Of a DNA stretch of 64,000 nt, positions 26,401 through 35,960 are shown piece by piece; within the stretch, counting starts at the first letter, position 1; each line of letters opens with the position of its first letter. The notes under the pieces were generated by a model. It was not told where the DNA came from and did not search any database. It was given only the letters and a program-made list of their open reading frames with translations. Source of the DNA: Cupriavidus taiwanensis LMG 19424. GTDB lineage: Bacteria; Pseudomonadota; Gammaproteobacteria; Burkholderiales; Burkholderiaceae. Where the stretch lies: NCBI RefSeq assembly GCF_000069785.1, contig NC_010530.1:1172001-1236000 (forward strand), in the 5' to 3' direction. Position numbers and translations under genes: made by a program.

Positions 26401-26886
26401 ATGAATGACCTGTCCCACCAGCTTTCCATGACCGTGCTGATGACGCCGGACATGGCCAATTTCTCTGGCAACGTCCACGGCGGCACCATCCTCAAGTACC
26501 TGGACATGGTGGCGTATGCGTGCGCCAGCCGCTATGCCGGCCGCTACGTGGTCACGCTGTCGGTAGACCAGGTCGTGTTCCGCCAGCCCATCCACGTGGG
26601 CGAGCTGGTGACCTTCCTGGCATCGGTCAACTACACCGGCCGCAGCTCGATGGAGATCGGCATCAAGGTGGTGACCGAAAACATCCGCAGCAAGCTGGTG
26701 CGCCACACCAACAGTTGCTATTTCACCATGGTGGCGGTGGACGACAACGGCACCCCCGCCGAGGTGCCGCCGCTGGAGCCGCGCGACGAGGTCGAGCGCC
26801 AGCGCTTTGCCGCCGCGCAGCAGCGCCGCGCGCTGCGCCAGGAAATGGAAAAGCGCCACGGCGACATCAAGTCGTCGGTGAACTGA
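26401..26886 (+). CDS. Hot-dog-fold acyl-CoA thioesterase (YciA/BACH type)
   Basis: 161 residues. The N-terminal hot-dog domain carries DMANFSGNVHGGTILKYLDMVAYACASRYAG, with the Asn/His-Gly-Gly motif of the acyl-CoA thioesterase family, then SVDQVVFRQPIHVGELV. A charged coiled tail (EVERQRFAAAQQRRALRQEMEKRH) follows. It hydrolyses acyl-CoA to free acid and CoA; chain-length preference is unknown. Followed after six bases by creA. Confidence 0.92.
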   Translation: MNDLSHQLSMTVLMTPDMANFSGNVHGGTILKYLDMVAYACASRYAGRYVVTLSVDQVVFRQPIHVGELVTFLASVNYTGRSSMEIGIKVVTENIRSKLVRHTNSCYFTMVAVDDNGTPAEVPPLEPRDEVERQRFAAAQQRRALRQEMEKRHGDIKSSVN

Positions 26887-26892
26887 GTATCG

Positions 26893-27390
26893 ATGCGTGA
26901 TACAGCCATGAAGTCCCCACACCCACTCGTTCGACTCCTGTTCGCCGCCGCTTGCGCCAGCGCCGCCGCGGTTGCCGGTGCCGAGGAGATCGGCAGCGTC
27001 AGCACCAATTTCCGCATGACCGGATCCGACAAGGTCGTGATCGAAGCCTATGACGACCCGCAGGTGGACGGCATTACCTGCTACGTGTCGCGCGCCCGCA
27101 CCGGCGGCATCAAGGGCCAGCTCGGCATGGCGGAAGATCCGCCCGAGGCCTCGATCGCTTGCCGGCAGGTGGGGCCGATCGGCTTCAAGGGGCCGATCAA
27201 GCAGCAGGACAATGTCTTCTCCGAGCGCATGTCGATCCTGTTCAAGGCGCTGCACGTGGTGCGCGCGGTCGACCGCAAGCGCAATACACTGGTCTACCTG
27301 ACGTATTCGGACCGCATTGTCAGCGGCAGCCCGCAGAACAGCGTGACCGCGGTGCCGGTGCCGGCGGGCACGGTGATTCCGGTGAAATAA
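26893..27390 (+). CDS. creA: CreA family exported protein
   Basis: 165 residues from ATG 26893 (ATG 26908 also possible). Signal peptide to about residue 30 (AAAVAGA), then the CreA domain: [41 protein letters not shown], and [27 protein letters not shown]. Periplasmic, conserved across proteobacteria, molecular function not established. It lies six bases after the thioesterase gene. Confidence 0.9.
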   Translation: MRDTAMKSPHPLVRLLFAAACASAAAVAGAEEIGSVSTNFRMTGSDKVVIEAYDDPQVDGITCYVSRARTGGIKGQLGMAEDPPEASIACRQVGPIGFKGPIKQQDNVFSERMSILFKALHVVRAVDRKRNTLVYLTYSDRIVSGSPQNSVTAVPVPAGTVIPVK

Positions 27391-27415
27391 GCGCAGCGGC
27401 CGGGGCGGCCCGTCA

Positions 27416-28258
27416 TCAGCGGGCCAGCGCCGCGGTCTCCGCCTGGCAATCGCGCGATGGCCGCGCACCGGCAGCGCGCGCGGCAGCCACTTCACTGCGT
27501 GCCCGTTCCAGGTCTGCGCGGAAGGTGGGATCGGCATGCAGCCGTGCCACGGTGGCCGCCGCCATGGTGCGGCCCGCGTTGACATCGCTCTGCCAGTGCA
27601 CGTTGCACACCACGCGGCTTTGCCCGAAGGCCTGGCCGCGCGCCAGCAGTTCATTGGCGCGCGCGGGCTCGATCTCGGTCAGGATCAGCGCCCAGGCCCA
27701 GCCGATGGCGCTGTGGCCGGACGGGTAGGAACCATCCTTCTCCAGCTTGGCGGCCTCGGCCTGCGTGCACATCGGGGTCTTGTTGGCCACGAACGGGCGG
27801 GTGCGCTTGTAATGGTCCTTGGCCTTGTACGTGGACAGGCCGGCATCGACCAGGCTGCGGCGCAGCAGCATGTTCAGGTAAGGCGTGTCTTTTTCGCTGA
27901 CCGGCACGCCCAGCGCGCAGGAGAAGGTGCTGGCGGCCTGCGGGAACGTCAGCTCGGCATCGTCGGACGCCAGCTGCCAGCGTGGCGAACCGCGCAGCGG
28001 ACCGGCCTGGCGCGCGGCGTCCTCATCCAGCGCCAGCGCGGCCGATCCAGATGCCGGCGGCGCGGGCAGCAGCTGCAGGCTGTCGGGACGCGCATCGGCG
28101 GCGAGGTAGCCGGCCGGCACCCCGGGACGCAGCTCCGGCACCGCGGCCAGGTTGGTGCCACCGGCGGCGCAGCCGCCCAGCAGCGCGGCGAGCGCTGCCG
28201 CGCCAAGCATCCGCATGGGTTGGGAGAGGGAGGAATCCGGCTTGGCTTGGTCCGTCAA
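27416..28258 (-). CDS. PAP2/PhoN-type class A acid phosphatase, probably a lipoprotein
   Basis: 280 residues. The three phosphatase motifs are intact: K-x6-R-P in KAKDHYKRTRPF, PSGH in GSYPSGHSAIG, and S-R-x5-H-x3-D in SRVVCNVHWQSD. A hydrophobic N-terminal segment ends in LLGGC, a good lipobox, so it is probably anchored in the envelope. TTG 28258 was chosen for the AGGA seven bases upstream; ATG 28216 or 28210 would be just before the hydrophobic segment. It is expected to hydrolyse phosphomonoesters in the periplasm. Confidence 0.9.
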   Translation of the reverse strand: MTDQAKPDSSLSQPMRMLGAAALAALLGGCAAGGTNLAAVPELRPGVPAGYLAADARPDSLQLLPAPPASGSAALALDEDAARQAGPLRGSPRWQLASDDAELTFPQAASTFSCALGVPVSEKDTPYLNMLLRRSLVDAGLSTYKAKDHYKRTRPFVANKTPMCTQAEAAKLEKDGSYPSGHSAIGWAWALILTEIEPARANELLARGQAFGQSRVVCNVHWQSDVNAGRTMAAATVARLHADPTFRADLERARSEVAAARAAGARPSRDCQAETAALAR

Positions 28259-28307
28259 TTTGTTTTCCTGGTAAGGGATCGGATCGATGCAGTCCCGCCG
28301 CCCCGGC

Positions 28308-30056
28308 TTACGCGGCGGCGTCGAACAGCTTGCGCAGGTTCGATTTCATGATCTTGCCATTGGCATTGCGCGGCAGCATGTCGTGGTAAATCAGGATACG
28401 CACCGGCACCTTGAAGGCTGCCAGCCGCGCGCGCACGAAATCCTGCAGCTCGGCTTCGCTCGCCTGCATGCCCGGTTTCAGGCTCACCACGGCGGCCGGC
28501 TCCTCGCCCAGCGTCCGATGCGCCAGGCCGACCACCGAGGCGTCCATGACCGCCGGATGCTCGTACAGCGCGCTTTCGACTTCGATGCAGTAGATGTTCT
28601 CGCCGCCGCGGATCAGCATGTCCTTCATCCGGTCGACGATATAGACGTAGCCTTCGTCATCCAGCCGGGCAATGTCGCCGGTGCGCAGCCAGCCATCGAC
28701 GAAGGTCTGGGCGGTGGCCTCGGGCTTGTTCCAGTAGCCGCGCACGACATTGGCGCCGCGCACCATCAGTTCGCCGGTTTCGCCGGGCGGCAGCGCCTGG
28801 CCGCGGCCGTCCACCACCTTCATCTCGCCGATAGGCAGCGCCGGGCCGCTGCTGTCCGGGCGCATCACGTATTCTTCGGCGCTGTGGCTGGTAAAGGTTG
28901 ACGAGGTTTCGGTCATGCCCCAGCCGATCCCCGGCGCGGCGTGCGGGAATACTTCGCGGATGCGCCGGACCAGCTCGGGCGAGGCGGGCGCGCCGCCGTA
29001 GTTGATGTTCTCCAGCGACGACAGGTCGAAGCGGCCGCGCTCGGGATGCTCCAGGATCTGCCAGGCGATGGTCGGCACGCCGCCGGCCGCGGTGCAGCGC
29101 TCGCGTTCGATCAGTTCCATGCCGCGCAGCGCGTCCCAGCGGTGCAGCAGTACGATCTTGCCGCCGGTGGCGATGGCGCCGTTGAGCACCGCCATGCAGC
29201 CGGTGACGTGGAAGAAGGGCACAGCCAGCAGCATCGATTTCTGCGGCGCGGCCGGATCCGGCGCAGGGATCGGCTCGCCGCGGCGCAGCAGGTTGCGCAG
29301 CGGACTGAAGCCGCCGGCCACGGCTACCGAGGTGGAATTGCGGTGCGTGCCGAGCGCACCCTTCGGCTTGCCGGTGGTGCCGGAGGTGTAGAAGATGGTG
29401 GCGTCGTCGTCGGGGTCGATGTCGACCGCGGGCGGCGCCTGCTCCGGCAGTGCCGCCCAGCTCGACGAAGGGCCGATCACGCTTTCCAGCGCCATCACGC
29501 GCGGCTCGGCCGGCGCGGCGCCCGCGCGCGAGACGTAGATGCGTTCCAGCGCCGGGCAGCCGGGCAGGTGTTCGAGGATGCGGTCGAGCCGCTCGGCATC
29601 GACGATGGCGATGCGGCTGCCGGAATCGGCCAGCCCATATTCCAGCTCCTGGCCGGTCCACCAGGCATTGAGCGGGGTCACGATGGCGCCGGCCAGCAGT
29701 GCGCCGTAGAACGCCACCGGCCACTCGGGCAGGTTGCGCATGGCCAGCGCCACGCGGTCGCCCTTGCGCACGCCGTCGCGCACCAGCGCCTGGGCCATGG
29801 CGATGGCGGCGCGCAGAAACGCATCGTAGGAGACCCGCTCGTCCTCGTACACCACGAAGGTGCGATCGGCAAACGCGCGCGTGGCCAGCAGCAGCTCACG
29901 CAGCGTGGGCGGTGCGTTTTTCCAGACGGTGGTGGGAACGCCGCGGATCACGCGCGTTTCCGTTTCGAACGGCGCGCCCGGCGCGGTCAGGCGGGCGTGG
30001 GCGTCGGCCAGCGACATGACTGGCCAGTTGCCGGCCAACTGCGGATTGCTCGACAT
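28308..30056 (-). CDS. AMP-forming acyl-CoA synthetase/ligase
   Basis: 582 residues; ATG 30056 has GGGAGG upstream. ANL superfamily: P-loop-like TIFYTSGTTGKPKGALGTHRN, A5 GWGMTETSS, A7 GWLRTGDIARLDDEGYVYIVDRMKDMLIRGGENI and A10 Lys in NANGKIMKSNL. It activates a carboxylic acid to the acyl-adenylate and CoA thioester. A short-chain dehydrogenase follows upstream on the same strand (30154-30918), suggesting a small lipid or xenobiotic acid pathway. Substrate unknown. Confidence 0.92.
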   Translation of the reverse strand: MSSNPQLAGNWPVMSLADAHARLTAPGAPFETETRVIRGVPTTVWKNAPPTLRELLLATRAFADRTFVVYEDERVSYDAFLRAAIAMAQALVRDGVRKGDRVALAMRNLPEWPVAFYGALLAGAIVTPLNAWWTGQELEYGLADSGSRIAIVDAERLDRILEHLPGCPALERIYVSRAGAAPAEPRVMALESVIGPSSSWAALPEQAPPAVDIDPDDDATIFYTSGTTGKPKGALGTHRNSTSVAVAGGFSPLRNLLRRGEPIPAPDPAAPQKSMLLAVPFFHVTGCMAVLNGAIATGGKIVLLHRWDALRGMELIERERCTAAGGVPTIAWQILEHPERGRFDLSSLENINYGGAPASPELVRRIREVFPHAAPGIGWGMTETSSTFTSHSAEEYVMRPDSSGPALPIGEMKVVDGRGQALPPGETGELMVRGANVVRGYWNKPEATAQTFVDGWLRTGDIARLDDEGYVYIVDRMKDMLIRGGENIYCIEVESALYEHPAVMDASVVGLAHRTLGEEPAAVVSLKPGMQASEAELQDFVRARLAAFKVPVRILIYHDMLPRNANGKIMKSNLRKLFDAAA

Positions 30057-30153
30057 GGACTGCCTCCCGGAACTGCACTGCAGATTGAGGGAAATGCAGG
30101 AAAGCGGCCGGCGCAGTCAGCGCCGGCCGCCTTGCAACGCTTGCGTCAACGCC

Positions 30154-30918
30154 TCAGATGGTCACGCCGCCGTCCACCACCATGGCCTGGCCGGTCATGA
30201 AGGTGCTGGCCGCGGAGGCCAGGAACACGGCCGCGCCGGCGATCTCGACGGGCTCGCCGATGCGGCGCAGCGGGGCGCCCTGGGTGGACTGCTTGTAGCG
30301 CTCGGGATCTTCCCACAGCGCGCGCGCGAAGTCGGTCTTGATCAGCCCCGGGGCGATGCAGTTCACGCGCACATTGTGCGGCCCGAACTCGACCGCAAGG
30401 TTGCGCGCCAGCTGGAAGTCGGCAGCCTTGGAAATGTTGTAGACGCCGATGGTGGGCGAGCCGCGCAGGCCGCCGATCGACGACACGATGATGATCGAGC
30501 CGTCCTTGCGGTCGATCATCTGCGGCGCCACCATCTGGATCAGCCAGTGGTTGGAGATGACGTTGTTGTCCAGTACCTTGCGGAACTGGTCGTCCGAGAC
30601 GCCGCTCATCGGCCCGTAGTACGGATTGGAGGCGGCATTGCAGACCAGCACGTCGATCTTGCCGAAGGCGCGGTTGGTCTCGTCGACCAGGCGCTGCAGG
30701 TCGTCCTTCGAAGAGATATTGGCCGGGACCGCAATCGCGGTGCCGGCGCCGTGGTGGGCGTTGATGGCATCCACCACTTCCTGGCAGGCCTCGGCCTTGC
30801 GCGAGGAAATCACCACCCTGGCGCCCTGTACCGCCATCTGCTCGGCAATGGCGCGGCCGATGCCGCGCGATGAGCCCGTGACGATGGCAACCTTGCCCGT
30901 CAGATCGAACAATGACAT
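30154..30918 (-). CDS. Short-chain dehydrogenase/reductase
   Basis: 254 residues; ATG 30918 has AGGAGA upstream. Classical SDR: TGSSRGIG cofactor loop (about 15-22), CNAASNP, catalytic Ser in IVSSIGG, Y-x3-K in YNISKAA, and CIAPGLIKTDF. The R after TGSS suggests NADP(H). The best-known relatives are 3-oxoacyl reductases or dehydrogenases. Probably cotranscribed with the acyl-CoA ligase, 97 bp away. Confidence 0.92.
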   Translation of the reverse strand: MSLFDLTGKVAIVTGSSRGIGRAIAEQMAVQGARVVISSRKAEACQEVVDAINAHHGAGTAIAVPANISSKDDLQRLVDETNRAFGKIDVLVCNAASNPYYGPMSGVSDDQFRKVLDNNVISNHWLIQMVAPQMIDRKDGSIIIVSSIGGLRGSPTIGVYNISKAADFQLARNLAVEFGPHNVRVNCIAPGLIKTDFARALWEDPERYKQSTQGAPLRRIGEPVEIAGAAVFLASAASTFMTGQAMVVDGGVTI

Positions 30919-31155
30919 GGAGTCTCCTGTATGGCTGTGCCGGTCTCAGCGATGCTGGCCGGCTTGTGCTGGCGGCGGCGTGCCGCGCTGTTGTCCTGCG
31001 GACGCGCCCGCGGGGCGGCATCGCCGGGACATTATGTGGCGCTGCCATGGCCGCGTCCACAGCGCGGAGTGCCGCGTAACGGCCTTATCAGCATTCTTTC
31101 TGCGGGCAATGCGCGCCGTGCATGGCGCGGATGCTGCATCGCGCAACCGCGCGCT

Positions 31156-32022
31156 TCAGCTGCCCGCGGATGCCTCTTCGGGTGCCAGCAAGGCGGGAAG
31201 CGCCGCCATCAGCCCGTCCTGCAGCTCCTGGTCCAGCAGGAGGCCAAAGCGGTCCGACAGGACCTGCACCACCGCGTCGGCATGCCGGAGGTGCGTACGG
31301 CGCACGCTGCCGTCCGGTGCCCGTTCGGCCAGTTCGCCGTTGGCCAGTGTTACCCGCGTGCCGCCGTCGGTGCGTGCGGCCATCAGGCGCTGCAGGAAGA
31401 CGCTGGCGGGGTGCGTCGAGACATACCAGTTGCGCGCCACGAAATCGATCGGCAGCTGCGGCGTCAGGTCGAAGCGGTAGATCGGAATCCAGCCCGCCTC
31501 GCCGCGCGCCTGCAGATCACAGGTGTGGAAGGCGCTGGCGCCAGCCTGTGCCGGGGCGGGCGCCAGCCGGTAGGGAAAGCCATCGTCGGCCGGCTCCGAC
31601 AGCGCCATGGCGCGAAACGGCGTGGGGCCGCCGAAGCCGACATCGGCCAGATAGCTGCGGTGCGCCACTTCCACGCGCAGCAGCATGTGCGAGGTCATGG
31701 TCGGCACGTCGTCCGGCACGCCCCAGCGCACGCGCGCGGCCAGCGGCGTTACCTCGAAGCCGAGCGCGCCGAGCCCGGCGGCGAGCAAGGTATTGAGTTC
31801 GAAGCAGTAGCCGCCGCGCCGGCGCGTGACCAGCTTGTCGAATACGGCATCCAGCTCGATGCGCACCGGGCGGCGCAGCAGTGGATCGACGTTCTCGAAC
31901 GGAATGCCGGCGAGGTGCGCGGCCAGCACCGCATCCAGCGCTTGCAGCGTGGGCGAGGGCGGCGCGGCAATGCCCAGGCGCGCCAGCCAGGCGTCCAGTT
32001 GGGCGGCGTCGAGGGTAGTCAT
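31156..32022 (-). CDS. nat: Arylamine N-acetyltransferase
   Basis: 288 residues. The cysteine-protease-like triad is intact: Cys in RRGGYCFELN (about residue 73), His in TMTSHMLLRVE (about 111) and Asp in YLADVGFGGPT (about 126). IPFENVDPLL is the family N-terminal block. It transfers acetyl from acetyl-CoA to arylamines or hydrazines. It ends a two-gene minus-strand unit with a Crp/Fnr regulator 27 bp upstream. Confidence 0.94.
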   Translation of the reverse strand: MTTLDAAQLDAWLARLGIAAPPSPTLQALDAVLAAHLAGIPFENVDPLLRRPVRIELDAVFDKLVTRRRGGYCFELNTLLAAGLGALGFEVTPLAARVRWGVPDDVPTMTSHMLLRVEVAHRSYLADVGFGGPTPFRAMALSEPADDGFPYRLAPAPAQAGASAFHTCDLQARGEAGWIPIYRFDLTPQLPIDFVARNWYVSTHPASVFLQRLMAARTDGGTRVTLANGELAERAPDGSVRRTHLRHADAVVQVLSDRFGLLLDQELQDGLMAALPALLAPEEASAGS

Positions 32023-32049
32023 GGTATGCGGGACTCCGGTAGGGTGCGG

Positions 32050-32751
32050 TCAGTTGAGCGTTTCGAGCGCCGGCAGATCGAGCAGTTCGATGCCGCCATA
32101 TTGCAGACGCAGCAGGCCCTGCGCTTCGAGCTCGCGCAGTGCGTGGTTCACGGTCTGGCGCGACAGGCCCAGCATCTGCGCCAGCTGCTCTTGCGCAATG
32201 CGCACACGGCGTACGGCGCTGGCGTGTGGCAGGTTGCCGTAGCCATGCGCCATCGCGGCCAGCCGCCGCGCGACACGGGCCGCCGGCGGCAACAACTGCG
32301 CTTCCTCGACGTAGTGGAAGGCCTCGCGGGTCTTGGCGGCCAGCAGTTGGCCGAACGCCTGCCACCATGCCGGCTGCTGCGCGAGGCGCTGCGCCAGGGC
32401 GGCGCGCGGCACATGCCACAGCGTGGCGGCGGTGGCCGCGCGCGCGTCATGCGTGCGCGGCAATCCGTCGAACAGGCAGATCTCGCCGAACCAGGTGCCC
32501 GGCTCCAGCAGCCCCATCACCGCGGCCTTGCCCGATTCGCCGCTGGTGTGGATCTGCATGGTGCCGCTGGCGACACAATACAGGCCATCGAAGCGATCGC
32601 CGCGCGCAAACAGGGTTTCGCCCGCGACCAGCCGGCGCAGGCTGCCGTCGTCCAGCAGGGCCTGCCGCAGCGCTGGCGGCAACTGGCTGAACCACGCGCC
32701 GGCGCGCACCGCGGCAAGTGGGTCGCTGCATGGCACCATGGGGTTCGACAT
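32050..32751 (-). CDS. Crp/Fnr-family transcriptional regulator
   Basis: 233 residues: cNMP-binding-like domain (about 20-135; VAGETLFARGDRFDGLYCVASGTMQIHTSGESGKAAVMGLLEPGTWFGEICLFDG) and C-terminal HTH_Crp (about 160-225; RIAQEQLAQMLGLSRQTVNHALRELEAQGLL). It lacks the N-terminal cysteine cluster of FNR, so it is not an oxygen-sensing Fe-S protein, and the ligand is not evident. It sits 27 bp upstream of the N-acetyltransferase gene and could regulate it. Confidence 0.92.
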   Translation of the reverse strand: MSNPMVPCSDPLAAVRAGAWFSQLPPALRQALLDDGSLRRLVAGETLFARGDRFDGLYCVASGTMQIHTSGESGKAAVMGLLEPGTWFGEICLFDGLPRTHDARAATAATLWHVPRAALAQRLAQQPAWWQAFGQLLAAKTREAFHYVEEAQLLPPAARVARRLAAMAHGYGNLPHASAVRRVRIAQEQLAQMLGLSRQTVNHALRELEAQGLLRLQYGGIELLDLPALETLN

Positions 32752-32951
32752 CGTATTCGCGGCTGCGCCTGAGCGGGGTGTGGGGCGAGGAGATCAGGGT
32801 GTGGCGGGCGCGTCAGTCCCATGCCGGTCTCCATGTCCTGGCGCCGGCCGGAATGTCAAAAACCTGACAGACCGGCCAGTGCTCGACCACTACTATAAAT
32901 CCACCTCGCGCCGCCGCGCGCGCACCATAGCGCAGTCCAGGAGACGCCCCC

Positions 32952-33449
32952 GTGAAAACCCTGATCGAACATCTCGCCAACTACGCCGCCTATCATCGCG
33001 ACCCGCGCAACATCTTCACCCATTTCCTGGGCATCCCGCTGATCGTGCTGGCGGTGACCACGCTGCTGGCGCGGCCGGCCCTGGCGCTGGGCGATGGCAA
33101 TACCTACCTGACGCCCGCCATGCTGCTGTACATCCTGTCGTGCCTGTTCTACCTGCGCCTGTCGCTGGGCTTCGGGGTGGCGATGGCGTTGATCCTGGCG
33201 GTGTTCCTCTATGCGGGCGCGCATATCGCGGCGATGCCGACGGACTGGTGGCTCGCGATCGGCATCGGGCTGTTCGTAGTGGGATGGGTGATCCAGTTCA
33301 TCGGCCACTATTACGAGGGGCGCAAGCCCGCGTTCGTCGACGACCTGGTCGGCCTGCTGATCGGCCCCTTGTTCCTGGTTGCAGAAACCGCCTTTGCATT
33401 GGGCCTGGCGCGTGATACGCGCGATGCCATGGCGGCGCGCGCGCACTGA
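32952..33449 (+). CDS. Mpo1-like / DUF962 membrane protein
   Basis: 165 residues with four hydrophobic segments. Conserved DUF962 features: YHRDPRNIFTHFLGIPLIVLA at the start and WVIQFIGHYYEGRKPAFVDDLVGLLIGPLFL near the end, with the histidines thought to bind iron. The yeast relative Mpo1 is a dioxygenase acting on 2-hydroxy fatty acids in alpha-oxidation; whether bacterial members do the same is not settled. Its stop codon abuts the histidine kinase stop codon on the other strand. Confidence 0.9.
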   Translation: MKTLIEHLANYAAYHRDPRNIFTHFLGIPLIVLAVTTLLARPALALGDGNTYLTPAMLLYILSCLFYLRLSLGFGVAMALILAVFLYAGAHIAAMPTDWWLAIGIGLFVVGWVIQFIGHYYEGRKPAFVDDLVGLLIGPLFLVAETAFALGLARDTRDAMAARAH

Positions 33450-34808
33450 TCAGGGCTGCCCGGCGGGCAGCCGCAGACGGGCGGCCAGACCGCCCAGCGG
33501 GCTCGCTGCCAGCACCAGGCCGCCGTCATACAGCGCGGCGATTTCCGTGACGATGGCGAGCCCCAGGCCGCTGCCGGCGGCGGCCTCGTCCAGCCGGCCA
33601 AAGCGCGCGGTTGCCAGCGCCTGTGCCTCGGGCGGCATGCCCGCGCCGTCGTCCTCGACCAGAATCTCCAGCACGCCTGAGTCCTCGCGCAGCGTGACGC
33701 GCACGCGCGTGCGCGCCCACTGGCAGGCGTTGTCGAGCAGGTTGCCCAGCATCTCGACCAGGTCCTGGCGGTCGCCGGCGAAATGCCCGCCACCGTCGAC
33801 CGTCAGCGCCAGCGCCCGCTCCCGATGCAGGCGCGCCAGCGCGCGCGTCAGCTCGCGCACCGCGGGGGCGGCCTCGATGCGCTGGCCCCGGGCCGCGGCC
33901 GCGCCGGCGGCACGGGCGCGCGCGAGGTGGCGGTCCACCTGGCGCCGCATCGCTTCGACCTGGCCCGACACCGCTTGCGCCGCGGTGCCAGGCAACGCCG
34001 CGGCCTCGTTGGCCAGCACCGCAAGCGGGGTCTTGACCGCATGCGCCAGGTCGGCAGCCTGGCGGCGCGAGCGCTCCAGCGCCTGCGCATTGCGTGCCAG
34101 CAGGGCATTGATCTCGGTCACCAGCGGTTCCACCTCAGCGGGCCAGGCACCGCCCAGGCGTGCCTCGCGCCGCGCCTGCATGGCACTTAGCGCGCGCCGC
34201 AGCCGCGCCAGCGGGGCCAGGCCGAAACGCACCTGCGCCGCCACCGCGAGCATCAGGCCCAGCCCCAGCGCCGTCAGCGACCAGGCCAGCGTCTGGTTGA
34301 AACTGCGGCGCGCGGCGCGCAGTTCGGTGCGGTCCAGGGCCACGGCAATTTCCACCGGGGTATCGGCGGAGGCCAGCACCAGTTGTCGCGACACCACCAG
34401 CAGCGACTGGTGGTTCGGACCGGAGCGCACGTCGGCGTGCCCATCGGTGGCGTCCGACGCGTCAGGCAGGCGGTGCAGCACCGCCGACGGCATCTCGGTA
34501 TCCCACAGCGAGCGCGAGCGCAGCAGCGTGCCGGGTGCCCGCGCCTGCCAGTAGGCGCCGGAATAGGGCAGTTCGTAGCGGGGATCGGCGGGACTGCGGT
34601 TCAGGACCAGCCTGCCGTCTGCGCTCCAGTCCAGCGCCGCGGCAAGGCTGGCGAGCTGGTGGTCGAGCTGGCGCACATAGGTATGGTTGACGTGGCGCTC
34701 GAACAAGGCCGAAAGCAGCCAGCCGCCGACCCCCAGCGCCGCGGCGAGCCAGATCGCCGCCACTGCCAGCAGGCGCAGCGCAAGCGAGCGGCGCAGTCGT
34801 GCCGGCAT
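33450..34808 (-). CDS. Sensor histidine kinase
   Basis: 452 residues: TM1 (about 10-35), a periplasmic loop (about 36-165), TM2 (about 170-195), HAMP, then the HisKA-like segment with His in QAADLAHAVKTPLAVLANEA. The HATPase_c domain has the N box EMLGNLLDNACQWA, G1 DDGAGM and G2 GSGLGLAIV. The arrangement and the partner gene resemble PhoQ/QseC-like sensors. The start codon directly follows the response-regulator stop codon, so they are cotranscribed. Signal unknown; the PepSY protein of the same operon may modulate it. Confidence 0.93.
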   Translation of the reverse strand: MPARLRRSLALRLLAVAAIWLAAALGVGGWLLSALFERHVNHTYVRQLDHQLASLAAALDWSADGRLVLNRSPADPRYELPYSGAYWQARAPGTLLRSRSLWDTEMPSAVLHRLPDASDATDGHADVRSGPNHQSLLVVSRQLVLASADTPVEIAVALDRTELRAARRSFNQTLAWSLTALGLGLMLAVAAQVRFGLAPLARLRRALSAMQARREARLGGAWPAEVEPLVTEINALLARNAQALERSRRQAADLAHAVKTPLAVLANEAAALPGTAAQAVSGQVEAMRRQVDRHLARARAAGAAAARGQRIEAAPAVRELTRALARLHRERALALTVDGGGHFAGDRQDLVEMLGNLLDNACQWARTRVRVTLREDSGVLEILVEDDGAGMPPEAQALATARFGRLDEAAAGSGLGLAIVTEIAALYDGGLVLAASPLGGLAARLRLPAGQP

Positions 34809-35483
34809 CTAGGGGCGCGCCTCCGGCGGCGGGCGCAGCCGATAGCCCTGGCCGCGCACGGTCTCGATGATGTCTACGCCAAGCTTGCGCCGCAGCCGGC
34901 CGACAAAGACCTCGATGGTATTGCTGTCGCGATCGAAGTCCTGCGCGTAGATGTGCTCGGTCAGCGCGGTCTTGCTGACGATCGCGCCCGGGTGGTGCAT
35001 CAGGTAGTCCAGCACGCGGAATTCGTGGGCGGTCAGCACCACCGGCGCGCCGTCCACGCTGACCGTGCCGGCGCGGGGATTCATCCGGACCGGGCCACAC
35101 TGCAGCTCGGGCGCGGGCATGCCGTGCGCGCGCCGGATCAGTGCGCGGATGCGCGCCAGCAGCTCTTCCATGCGGAACGGCTTGGACAGGTAGTCGTCGG
35201 CGCCCGCATCGATGCCTTCGACCTTCTCGGTCCAGCTGTCGCGCGCGGTCAGGATCAGCACCGGCGCATTCACCTGCGCGGCGCGCCAGCGGCGCAGCAC
35301 CGAGAGCCCATCCAGCCGCGGCAGGCCCAGGTCGAGGATGACAGCGTCATAGGGCTCTTCCGCGCCCAGGTGCCAGGCGTCCAGGCCGTCGGCGGCAGTG
35401 TCGACGGCGTAGCCGGCGTCGGCCAGGCTCGCCCGGACCTGCGCGGCAAGGGTGGCTTCGTCTTCGACCAGCAAGATGCGCAT
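34809..35483 (-). CDS. OmpR/PhoB-family response regulator
   Basis: 224 residues from ATG 35483 (CAGGA upstream). Receiver with acidic pair Glu7/Asp8, phospho-acceptor Asp51 (VILDLGLPRLDG) and Lys in DDYLSKPF; winged-helix output domain from about 125 (VVLTAHEFRVLDYLMHHPG, NTIEVFVGRLRRKLG, VRGQGYRL). It shares an operon with the histidine kinase downstream and a PepSY protein 16 bp upstream. Confidence 0.95.
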   Translation of the reverse strand: MRILLVEDEATLAAQVRASLADAGYAVDTAADGLDAWHLGAEEPYDAVILDLGLPRLDGLSVLRRWRAAQVNAPVLILTARDSWTEKVEGIDAGADDYLSKPFRMEELLARIRALIRRAHGMPAPELQCGPVRMNPRAGTVSVDGAPVVLTAHEFRVLDYLMHHPGAIVSKTALTEHIYAQDFDRDSNTIEVFVGRLRRKLGVDIIETVRGQGYRLRPPPEARP

Positions 35484-35499
35484 GGATGTCCTGGCCGGG

Positions 35500-35850
35500 T
35501 CAGGGTTTGCGGCGCGCGCCTTCCAGCCCCCGCCCCTTGGCCTTGAGCAGGGCGGCGGTGCGTGCATCGTATTCGAGCTTGGCCACCGAGCCGCCGGGCA
35601 GCAGCAGCTTGACCTCGTATTGCCAGATGCCGTCGTCGTGATCCAGTTCCACTCCGATCACGTCGCCCGCGTACTGGCCCGAAACGGTGTCGAGGATGCG
35701 CGACAACGGCAGGATTTCGCCGGACTGCACGGCTGCGCGCGCGCGATCGGCATCCTTGTCGGCGTGCGCGGCGGGTACCGCCGCCAGTGCCAGCAGCGCC
35801 GCGGCCACCAGCGCGCGCGGGCGCAGCAGGGCGTGTAAGCAAGCGTTCAT
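35500..35850 (-). CDS. PepSY-domain exported protein
   Basis: 116 residues, signal peptide to about residue 30 (AAVPAAHA), then one PepSY unit (DVIGVELDHDDGIWQYEVKLLLPGGSVAKLEYDARTAALL). Such proteins are often first in operons with PhoPQ-like systems and may act as periplasmic modulators or inhibitors; that is inferred. The gene runs into the response regulator after 16 bp. Confidence 0.88.
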   Translation of the reverse strand: MNACLHALLRPRALVAAALLALAAVPAAHADKDADRARAAVQSGEILPLSRILDTVSGQYAGDVIGVELDHDDGIWQYEVKLLLPGGSVAKLEYDARTAALLKAKGRGLEGARRKP

Positions 35851-35960
35851 GGGCCGCAGTTTGCACCAAAACAGCTGAATGCGGGCTGAACGCAGCGCTC
35901 AGGGCACGTTCAGCCGGCGCTGCCGACAATGGCCGTCCAGCCATCCGGAAAGCTCGAGCC

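Noticed and set aside
28941..30200. Plus-strand open frame across the acyl-CoA ligase
   Set aside because: Mirror of the ligase codons, no motif, no ribosome site; the ligase has all ANL motifs.
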